From Dryas octopetala (Eukaryota > Streptophyta > Magnoliopsida > Rosales > Rosaceae): a stretch of 64,000 nt of DNA. The notes below the pieces were generated by a model. The model saw only the letters and a list, made by a program, of their open reading frames with translations. It was not told the origin of the DNA and ran no database searches. Both the position numbers and the translations under genes were made by a program. The stretch is taken from contig OY992835.1 in NCBI GenBank assembly GCA_963921425.1, forward strand, positions 1,426,001-1,490,000. The letters are read 5' to 3'. Below are positions 24,541 to 34,633 of this stretch, piece by piece. Position 1 is the first letter of the stretch; each line of letters opens with the position of its first letter.

Positions 24541-25326
24541 AATAAAAACATGAAAAATGAAACTAAAACAAATTAAAACTTATTAAAACTCTTCAAATTA
24601 CATCAATTAATGCCTTATGTATTCACAAAAAAAAAAAAAAAAACCTCTGTGACTGACTCTCAAGCTCCGAGAACCCTAGATTTGTAGTTGTGATCTCTGT
24701 GACCCATCTTAGATCAAAGACGAGCTTGACCCAAAACCCAGTACAGAGATGATCTTGACCCAAAACCCAGTTCTCGGTCCAAACTACTAAGTTGCGCTCG
24801 CTCGAAAAGTAAATATCTTGAAGAAGGCGTTGTCACTCCAAACTACTAGTTTTGTGGTGTAGAATGGTTTGTTGGAAGATACACGAGGAAGATGACTACG
24901 AGATACCTTTTTACAGCAAGTATTTTGTTGTCTGGGTTTGTATTTGTAATGTTTTAGGGTATGGGGGTTATATGGACTTTATATAGAGTTGAATGGGAGA
25001 CAAAATTGCATGTCTGCTAGTGATGAGAATATTTGGGTATGGGTGTGTGCGTATGGTCATGTGAGTTGTCTGGTTGTGCTACTGCGAACTTTAATAGAAA
25101 GGTGTGTGTTTGTGCTTGTTTTCTACCGTGTACTTAATTTAGTGGTGTCATATGGGTTGCTCAGCTAGTTGGTGGTACAATAATGCTTGGTTATTGACTG
25201 TTTTGTGGTCCTAGAAAGTGTCTAAGAAAATGTATGACTTTTTTTTTTTTTCTGGTGGGAAAGTGTCCAGTTGGAGGGAATATAACTTGAATATTTAAAG
25301 TAGACAGAAAAAAAATATTCCTTTTA

Positions 25327-28030
25327 GTGGGAAAGTACATGATTTATTATTCTGTTGCCGAACTTTTAATGATTTATTATTTCATACATGCAGACATTCC
25401 AGAACGTTTCTCAATCCGACTGCACCATAATGGTGATTTCAGCTATGAGAATTACAGAGGAGGCAAAGTTACTTGGTTTGATTACTGTGATAAGAACTTA
25501 ATGAGTCTTACAGAAATAGATGAGTTTGCTGAGAAGTTGGGATATGAGAGTCAATTCGTGTGGTACCATTACAGGATACCTGGGCATGAATATAATGCTG
25601 AAGGTCTTAAGAGGATAGAGAATGACAATGATGTAGTTGAGATGTGCAACTATGTCCTAGAAGATGCTATTGTCATTGATATGTTCTTTGAGCACATGTC
25701 TCCAGATGAAGCATTGGAGAGACACAAACAATTTGTGGATGATTTAACTAGGGTGCCTAGCCAAGTCCAGTTGGTGGAGCTAAGTGATACTGATGATGAT
25801 GTGCTTGGGGTAGGAGAAGGGAGTTGAAGCCAGAGGGACAATGGTAAGCAGGTGAGACAAATGCCAAAAGAAATGAAAAGAAAGAGAAGTTGATTTTGAT
25901 AGCAAGTGAAGGTCAACCAACTGGCGGGAGTGAAGAACCACATGTTGGAGGTGCACAAGTAGATGAGACTCAACCAAGTCAACCACCATCTGAGAATGAC
26001 TTTATTGATGATTCATATCCTCCAGATGATGATCACCATCCCATGCGTAGGTTTATGGATGAGGTTGCTCAACAAGATGCAAGGCATGATGGAAGGAATG
26101 ATCTACCACCTATGGAGCATGCAGCTGCTGCACAGAGTGAGAATTCAACTGCACGTGAGGGTGAGACCTCAACTGCACATAAGGCTGAGACCTCAACTGA
26201 AGTAGAGAGAAGGGCATCAAAGAGGAAAGGAAAAGACCCTGTGCCACCAGAGGGTGGTGTGCATGACTTGAATGTGAGAGAGACAGTGGATGGTGATGAA
26301 GAATATGACTCTGATGACTTGCACAATGTGGTAGACTCTGATGAAGATGAGAAGACCCATAAGAAGTGGCCTGAGTTCAAACCTACTACTGACATGGTGA
26401 ACCCAAAGTTCCAAAAAGGGTTGATATTCAGTGATGCCAAAGTTTTTAGGGCAGCAATGATTGAGTATTCCATTCGTAATGGACATGGAAGAATGAAGTT
26501 CAGGAGGAACGAGTCATTTAAATTGTAGGTGACATGTGCTAAAGGTTGTCCTTTTTTTATGAGATCGATAGTGTTGGAAAGAGGCACAAAGATGACTCAC
26601 TTCAAATAAAAAAGATGATGAAGGTGCATATGTGTACTTGAGATCACAACAATAGGAATGTTTTCAGCAAGTGAATAATGGGTAAGTATGTGGGAAAAAT
26701 CAAACTGAACCCTACAATCCCAACAGATGCATTGATGCAAACTGTGGAAGCTGAGTGGAATGTTAGGTGTACCAAGACACAAGCTTATAGGGCACTGAGA
26801 ATGTCAAAGAAAGTGATTGAGGGTTGTCATGCAGAGCAGTACAGTAGGGTTAGAGACTACTGTCATGAGCTCATGAGGACTAACCCTGGTACAATAGCAA
26901 AAGTTCAATATGAGGAAGGGAACTTCAAGAGGATTTACATATGTTTGGAGGCATGCAATGAGGGTTTTAAGAGAAGGTGCAGGCCACTCGTGAGATTAGA
27001 TGGTTGCCACTTGAAGACACCATTTGGAGGGCAGTTGCTATATATATGCAGTAGGTGTGGATGCTAATGATGAAACTTGGGTGATAGCTTATGCAGTTGT
27101 TGAGGCTGAGAACAAGGATGCATGTATCCCCAAATGTGATATGCTCTTGAACAACTTATGTGAGAGTTTCAATAGTGTGATTTTGGTGGCCAGATGCAAA
27201 CCCATTCTCACAATGCTAGAAATGGTCAGAACCATGTTGATGAAAAGAATTCATGTTAGGAGGGACAATATGTTGAAGTGTCCGAGGGATATTTGCCCCA
27301 AGATCCAAAAGAAGCTAGAGGTTAACGAAGTTGATAGTGCAAGGTACACTGCTAGTTGGAATGGGATTACAGATAACAAGTTGATGGAGGTGGTGGTGAT
27401 CAACTCATTGTAGACTTCAATGACAGGACATGCAGTTGCAGGAAATTTCAACTCATTGGCATTCCTTGCATTCATGTTATTGCTGCATGTAATTACAAAA
27501 GAATGGCCCTAGAAATGTTCGTGGATGATTTCTACCACAAGAGGACCTTTCTTACCTCTTACGATTGCTTGATCAATCCAGTGAATGAAATGACATTGTG
27601 GGAACCAACTGATGGGGATGAGATACACCCCGCTGAATACAGTAGGCAACCTAGCAAGCCTAGGATGAGGAGGATGAAGTCATTGGGAGAGACAGAACCT
27701 GAAGGTGATCTTGTGAATGTTGGTAGGCAGGACCAAGTCACAGTTAAATGTGGAAAATGCAAAAAAGAAGGCCATAACATAAGGACATGTCACAGGAACT
27801 TACCACCAAGACAAATGCTTGAACGAAGGGCAATGCATGTAACTTCTGAGGTATATTGATGATAGTGTTCTTTCTATGGCATGTTCATTGTCCAAGCATA
27901 AATTTTAATTGCATTTATTGTGTATTTCAGGATACTAGTAATGTGGCAGTATCAACCCAAGCCTCCCAAGAAGCCACTAACTCACCTCCACCGCCAACTC
28001 AGGCATCGCAACCATCACATGCATGATCAA
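25327..28030 (+). pseudogene. MuDR-type Mutator transposase, catalytic core deleted
   Basis: The reading frame is broken into pieces. 25395-25830: N-terminal domain (GDFSYENYRGGKVTWFDYC). 25890-26528: acidic linker and the MuDR DNA-binding domain (FQKGLIFSDAKVFRAAMIEY). 26678-27060: KTQAYRALRMSKKVIEG and RLDGCHLKTPFGGQLLY, the start of the DDE region. 27024-27413: GVDANDETWVIAYAVVEAENKD joined directly to PKCDMLLNNLCESFN. 27420-27480: a SWIM zinc finger (CSCRKFQLIGIPCIH). 27740-27810: a CCHC knuckle (CGKCKKEGHNIRTCH). In intact relatives about 150 residues, including later catalytic residues, lie between YAVVEAENKD and PKCDMLLNN; these are missing here without loss of frame. Non-functional. 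Confidence 0.9.
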
Positions 28031-28249
28031 GTGGAAGAAAAAGCAAGAGGACCAAGAAGCAGTAGGTGATTCGAAGGTTGAAGGATTTTGAAGTTGTGGG
28101 AGCAAATGTGTTTTTATGAAGTTTTTGCAGGTTTATGTTAAGGGCTCGTATATGGAGGTTTTTGCTGGCTGTGCACTTATTGTTTTTTGAAGGATTGAAC
28201 TTATTGGTTTTGCTACAAGTGGATATACTGATATTTTGAGCAGATTGCA

Positions 28250-29230
28250 TCAAGGAATTAAATTTTGGATTTCGAGAAAATTTCGATGGAAATTTCGAAA
28301 ATTTTTAAATTTCGACAAAAATTAGACGGAAACAACGGAAATTGTTATCAAAATACGAAATTTTTTAATGAAACTTTACTATATATTTATTTAACATATT
28401 ATCTACTAAATTGATTAAAAACATTGAAGAAATCAAATTATATAATAGGTTTCATGTGATATAAGGTGAATATAATACGCGTTGGAGCAAATATTGTTAA
28501 ATAAAATTAGTATAATAAATAAATAAAATTAGTTTATTCTTTATACTGTATAATTTAATTATACACTAAAATCTAAACCCTAATACTCTATATACTCTAT
28601 ATACTCTAATACTCTATATACCCTAATACTCTTTAGGCCCTTTAGGATATTTTTAATTATTTTTTTATATAGAAATGTATTAGAGTTTAAGATTTAAAAT
28701 AACTAAACGAAATCTCAAACCTTTTTTTTTTCTTTCCAATTGCCCAAAGGCCCTAAACCCCCACCCTATTTTTTTTATTTTTATTTTTTTTCTTTTCTTA
28801 CTTTTTTTCCCCATGCTTCTCTCTTCAATCCTTGTTTTATTTTTTATTTTTTATTTTATCTTTCCTTTCTTTTTTCCCGTGCCTCTCAGGCTCTCACCCA
28901 GCCAAGCTTTGTCTTCACTGAGTGTAACAACCCAAATTTTGGCTTATGAGAATTTTGTTACTTAAATTTTTCAAACTTGTTTTAAGGTTTGTTTAAAGGA
29001 ATTAGAAATTTTTTAAGTTTATTTTAACTAACTTAGACCTTTGGTTGTGGTTTTAGAGCTTAGTTGTGTGGAAATAAATTTTAGAAAATGAAAATTCAAG
29101 AATTTGGCGATTATTATTGTTTTCAGAATTAAATTATGAGAGTAGGATAATTTTTTTTGAAAGAAATTTGACTATTTTGAGATCATAGGAAATTAGTACT
29201 CATTAATACGAGTCTGTAGAATTTTTCAGT
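28250..29230. other. Repeat-rich DNA, no gene
   Basis: At 28260-28370 there are repeated attTCGAcgAAAtt-like motifs (ttcgaaaattt, tttcgacaaaa). At 28575-28650 there are several ctctatatactctaat units. At 28770-28880 there is a T-rich run. The text TGTAACAACCC at 28923 could be the start of a degraded LTR. No coding gene. Confidence 0.45.
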
Positions 29231-29379
29231 GAATTACCCCTTAAAGGCATCCCGGATTTCAGGTCTTGGCCACACAGGTCTCAGAAAGCTTCGCCACGAG
29301 GTACACTTTTTATTATTATTTTTTACATTCATTCCCAAAACCCATCTCATTTATGTATCTAATTTTCTCTTAGTTGCAG

Positions 29380-30215
29380 GTCCTAGAAAAGGAAAAGGAA
29401 AAGGACTCATGACGGCCATGCAAACAAACATGCCGATCAAACCTGATGTGGCCCCTCAGCCCTCCGGCGAAATTTCTCGCAAGAGAAAACCCTTGCTTGT
29501 TGGTAAGTGGCCGTATTTACAATTTGGTTTTTTTTTTTTTTTTTTTTTTTTTTTAGCAGCTGCTAACATCTCCCTTTGTTTAGATGAAAGTGATCACAAG
29601 AAACTCCCTCGCCGCAAACATACCCGGCGAAAATACGCCACCATGAAATGTTCAGGCGAACTTGAGGTACCTTTTTCAAAAACGATTTTAACTTGGATTT
29701 CTCATATTTCAACTATTTTAATGCTCTTTTTTTTATTTTTTTTATAATTTAAAGTGGCAAGAAGCAGGTTGTTCAAGAAACTGTTCCTGAAGACCAAATT
29801 ACTGAACAAACTCACAAGGACCTGGCCGTGCACGGTGCCGTTCTCGAAGAACAAGTTATTGAACAACTTCAAGAAAATGTGGCTGTGCATGGCCATGTTC
29901 CAATCGATGTCTCCGGCGACGACCTGCCATCTATCTTTGTCCGGGAATCGCTCAGCCAGACCTCGGCCAACCAACCAACCACCCCTCCTGCTGACCCACC
30001 GAGCAATCTCACTCCTTTACGATCTTCGCCGAGGGCTTCATCTTCGGCGCAGTCCCTAGTGGTGAATCTCTTCTCTCTTTCCTTTTCATTATTTTAAGGG
30101 TTTTTTTTTTTTTAACCTTTTCTTGATCTCAGACGGTTAAGGGAACAAAAGGCACTGCGTCGGGTTCGGCGAACCCTTCAGAAATAGTCAATATCAGTGA
30201 TTCTTCTGTAAGTAC
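29380..30215 (+). other. Unidentified exon series
   Basis: Several stretches have coding-like composition and plausible splice sites. They include about 29378-29503 (GPRKGKGKGLMTAMQ... SGEISRKRKPLLV), about 29584-29667 (DHKKLPRRKHTRRKY), 29764-30060 (a glutamate/valine-rich repeat HGAVLEEQVIEQLQENVAVHGHV, then a serine/proline-rich tail) and about 30134-30208 (GTKGTASGSANPSEIVNISDSS). A further candidate at 30975-31083 is KTEKHPPAGDNKEDDQ... ending in TAA. I recognise no family. The basic start and the polar, repeat-like tail suggest a nuclear or DNA-binding, possibly TE-borne, protein. The position just 5' of a Helitron end raises the idea of captured or Helitron-encoded sequence. Confidence 0.3.
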
Positions 30216-30374
30216 TCCCCTCCTTATTTCAATGTCTTTTGTCCACATCATAGGCTAATCACTCACTCAGACCTTATTTAAATAGAACTCAGACCACCTT
30301 CGCCGTAACCCCAGAGCCTGGCTTGATAAGCAAAAATCCAAGCATACCCATCTTCAAACCTCGTGTACACATTG

Positions 30375-31658
30375 TTGGTTAAATGCAGATGTTACAATGT
30401 ACACATTGTTGGTTAATATATCTAGGTTCACAATGCCAAACATTTATACTGTGCTCAATATATCTACCAAGGAAATTCTTGAAATCAGCTTGCAAGCAAT
30501 ATACCAATATAGTAGACAATTCTAAAATTTCTTTGCATTTAAGTTATCTCTTTTCCATGTTTCTTTAAAATGGTTAGCCACTGTACAAAATAATATAATA
30601 ATAAAATGACTAAATATGTGCCAAAACATCTTCGATAACATAAAACACACAAGAAAAGTTTAGCTCAAGCATTGCACAATTTATTTTGTTAACTAAGTGG
30701 TTTAATGATACTACTTACATTCATTCATTTATCTTTTACACTTACTTACTCTATACATGGAAACTTCACATATATTTTCTAATGACCACTCAGCCCATTC
30801 AATTCCTATTCAAAAATATCATAGTGTTAGTTAAAAATTGAATTCATACTACTTTCAACTACCAAGTGTTGTTAAGTCCACAGAGTAATCTCAACTGATT
30901 AAACAAATCTATATGCATTTTACAATTTGGCAATTCATATACACTTAACAAATAACATATTCTAATTTTCCAGCAAAACAGAGAAGCATCCACCTGCAGG
31001 AGACAACAAAGAGGATGACCAGCCCAGCAACACTGAAGAAAAATCTCCTCAAACCCATACATCCACCTCTGCAGATTCATAAAATAACTCTTCAACAGTG
31101 GATCTTGCTCTTTTGTTATGTATCACATACAATTCTATAACTAAGCGTTGTAATATTTTTTGCATGTTGTTTGGTTTTTTAAGATATCAACAATATCTTA
31201 ATATCACAACCAGCATAAAAAACACATAATCAACCATCATTTTGTAACTTTAAATGCATCAGCAACATTGATGCTACTGTTTAGAAACATGTTTATTAGA
31301 TTTTGTTAATTTAGTTGAAGTTAAAACTCCAATTCTGCAGGTTTGTCAATATCTTCACAGTTTCATACCTGCATGGACTTCTAGCACAATTGACTTGATA
31401 AAGTGCTTGCCCATTTTCTAATTAGAAGTAATTTCTTTATTTATTGCTTGAAATAGTTAATTTCTGCTTATTTTTATGCATGATTCATTTCTGATGCCAT
31501 ATGTGAATTGCACAAGCATAGCTGTAACTTGGTTGCATAGAATATGAATTTGACAAACCTTAACAGCATTTCCAAAAATTTCAACTTAAATTTTATAACG
31601 CTCAAACACATTTTATAACTATTTCAGACCCGCAGCATCGCGCGGGCACAAACACTAG
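30375..31658. mobile_element. Helitron 3' region with terminal hairpin and CTAG
   Basis: At 31629-31646 CCCGC-agcatcgc-GCGGG forms a GC hairpin. Nine bases later comes CTAG at 31655-31658, followed by T. This is the standard Helitron 3' end (hairpin, then CTRR, inserted before T). The preceding DNA is AT-rich and Helitron-like. The 5' TC end was not found, so the start given is nominal. A 19-bp direct repeat (gtacacattgttggttaa) lies at about 30365 and 30401. Confidence 0.7.
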
Positions 31659-31790
31659 TAACTTCTAATTAAAGAATCTTATACTGCATAAGTGCATATT
31701 CAGTCCAAGACTAGCTTATATAATTTTCAGTGAAGTTATATATTCTTCTCAATATTCAGTACACAAATATGAGGTATTCTTCCTGCCAAA

Positions 31791-34320
31791 TCATTGTAGC
31801 TTGAGACAGCCTACAGCATCCAAAAGCTCTCCAAGTTTTTTTGCAGCAGAAGCCAAAGTATGATCACTTTTACAAAAAGCAAATCTGATGTATCTCTCCT
31901 TGTAACTATAACCTTTGTGAGAAAATTTCTCCAAAGACAAGTTTGCATGGAAAAATCCACATCCTGTCACAGCCACCACCCCAGCTTGTTGTATTAACTT
32001 TTAAACATAATCTACCTGCAAAAGCATGAACCTCATCACCTATATCACTAAAATGAGCAATTACAGCCTGCAAGAAGCATGGACAAATTAATTAAAGCTT
32101 TTCTATAAAATTGTTGAAAACTAAAACCAACAAAGTAAAAGGCAAGCATACATCAGAAAGTCGGCAATTTTCAGGTAGCTCTGCAAATAAAATGAATGCA
32201 CCCTGAGGCTTGAACGAAATCTTAAAACCAACCCTGGCAAGCAAATTGACGATGTAGTCTCGTTTTGATTCATAATCCTGAGCATATATAATAGAGGTAT
32301 TAACAACAATGGATAGTCATATTATCAGTTGCATCACGTAGACAAATAAGCTATTATGGGCTATGAAGTTCACAAAACCAGGCAAGTGTTGCCTTTTGGA
32401 CATACATCTCTCAATGAGTCAAAGTATTCAGGGGGGCTTCTCAAAGCAATCAAGGCAGCTTCTTGGAAAGGGGCTGGAGCAGAATCTGTAACTCTAATAT
32501 GAATGTTTCTGATTGCAGATGCAATACAAGCTGGAGCAATTGCCCACCCAATCCTCCAACCTGATAAGAGTGATAGACAAGATTCCAACAATGAAAGCAT
32601 ATTCTAATAATTCTGAAGTAGAAATTAATGAAAAATTTAGCAATATTAGAAGCAAATCAGAATGCCACAATGTAATATATATTAACCAGCATAAGCAAAT
32701 TCAGATCAAAAGTCTTTTGGGCAAGATGTTAGCTATGGACCTGTGACACTGAACGTTTTAGATAAGGAGGATGTGATAATAGTCCTCTCTTGCATTCCTG
32801 GAAATGAGGCAAGGGATATGTGTTTCTCATTGTTAAATGTTATATGTTCATATACCTGCAGAAATATTCAAAAAGAACAAATCCAAAAGTTACTTAGATA
32901 TTCAGAAAAGTAGTAAGCTTGTTATCTAAGAAGAAATTCAGTATGCATAAGTTTTATAGGTACAAGTACAAGAATATTATCATACTTCATCTGTTATAGC
33001 TACGCAATTCCTGGTGCGACATTCTTCAGCAATAATCTCAAGTTCATCTTTAGTGAAAACTTTGCCAGTTGGATTGTGAGGACTGTGCAAAATTTGCATC
33101 AGGAACATCTCTAAATCATAATATGAGAAATATCATTTCTTGCAAAATACACATTCAACATTATTATTGAATGCATCGTTCCAGGGACACAATAGCCATT
33201 TCAGGATTGCTCCTAAACTCGATTTTCAACAAAACAGTCAGGACCCCTTATTAGTCTATAAACTATAGTAACCTTTTCATATTGGATTGATCAAGCAAAT
33301 AACCTGCACTGAACCTCTACTCTACAGATCATGAGATTGCTACAACATTTATAACATTGGTTTTGAGAAATAGTATAATTAATTTGTAATCAAAGCTCCA
33401 TATGTTCATTCTGACACTCTTTGTGGTTGTTTAATTTCTAACCTGTTGAGTACTACAGCTTTTGTTCTCCCAGTAAAAGACTTGATGAATTTGTTAGGGT
33501 CCAAGGTCCAATGAGGTGGGTCAAGAGCCACAAACACCTGTGATATTCATTGTATTGACAAACTTAATTAAGTACAAATCCGTAAGTGGTGATGAACGTA
33601 ACCATCGACAAGCAGCAGCTTTAATCTTAATTCATAACAGACTCAATGCCTTGAGTGATGGGAATTAAATTATAAGAAGCAGAGGCTACTGTGACTCCCC
33701 CAGCCATCTTAATACATGCTTCATATGTTTCATAACAAGGGTCAAACAGCACAACTTCATCTCCCTTGTCTATTACTGTCCAAACAGAAGACATTGATTA
33801 AAATAAAAATCCCAATAAGAATTAATAAAAGAAATTAAGCTTGAAGCTAGCTAGCTAGGTTAGGTAGTTAATTAATATATACTTGCAAACGCTGCCGCCG
33901 CAAATGCCTCGGTTTGGCCACAACAAATAGCTATATCAGTAAGAGGGTTGATCTCCAATCCATGCACGCGCTTCATTATGTTTACCAGCTGATCACATAT
34001 TCCTTGCACATGCCTTACAGTATTAACTATAAATAGTTAGGCTCCATTAATTTCAAAATTCATGGCCTAATTAAAGCTGAGCACATGAATAATTGACAGA
34101 GTTGAGTTATAATTGTAAGATGGAAGGTGGGTTACCTGTACTGATTGAAGTTGGAGTGGATAGCGGAAACGGTAGCGTATTTGATGTGGGAAGGTGCAGG
34201 GAAGTCTGGGAAGCCTTCGGCGAGGTTGATGGCATTGCATCTCTGGGCAAGAAAGGAAAGTTCCTGAATGGGAGATGGTGCAAGACTCTTTGCCACAGAG
34301 GATAAGTACTGCTCTTCCAT
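31791..34320 (-). pseudogene. Kynurenine-aminotransferase-like PLP aminotransferase, broken near the C-terminus
   Basis: Class I/II aminotransferase of the kynurenine/glutamine transaminase family (amino-group transfer between aromatic or other amino acids and 2-oxo acids). Minus-strand exons start at 34320-34136 (MEEQYLSSVAKSLAP, INLAEGFPDFPAP) and 34013-33893, and continue with IDKGDEVVLFDPCYETYEAC, DPPHWTLDPNKF, SPHNPTGKVFTKDELE, TDEVYEHITF, the PLP-lysine motif SSLSKTFSVTG, WRIGWAIAP, DYESKRDYIVNLL and finally 32067-31791. In the last exon the frame fails. Relative to the family text expected around FADYVKKLIQQ, four extra bases lie near 32013-32016 and a TAA lies at 32001-32003. The downstream frame (QQAGVVAVTGCGFFH, then YIRFAFCKSD with the substrate-carboxylate arginine) is still open but out of reach. 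Everything upstream looks intact, so the break is recent. An unseen splice solution is possible but unlikely. Confidence 0.75.
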
Positions 34321-34633
34321 TCCCCTTAGGATATTGGCATATTGCTATAATGGTATCAACATAAAGGCTCAAGAGATGTATCTGAAATTTACTATCACGC
34401 CTGCCCAGTAAAGTTAAACAAAAGTACAACTAAGATAGGAAAGAGATAGGAAGCTGCACTTGGAATCAACATGTGGACCTCATTCATTCATAGCCAGGAC
34501 TCTCTTGTCCATAGATGCCTCACTGCCTTGCCTTCAACTCCTACTTTTAAAACTTGCTTCCATGCAATTGCAACCCAACTCAACAGTGCTCACTAGTCAC
34601 TAGTCCCACTAGTGTGCCCAAAAATAAGATTAG
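34321..34633. promoter_or_regulatory. Head-to-head intergenic region
   Basis: Only 313 bp separates the start codons of the aminotransferase-like gene (minus strand) and the P-loop NTPase gene (plus strand). Both promoters must lie in or overlap this stretch. No specific element was identified. Confidence 0.5.

Noticed and set aside
26069..26587. 172-codon minus-strand frame
   Set aside because: Antisense to the acidic linker and DNA-binding region of the MuDR relic.
34067..34429. Longer minus-strand start for the aminotransferase (120 codons)
   Set aside because: It is in a different frame from the conserved N-terminus beginning MEEQYLSS at 34320.
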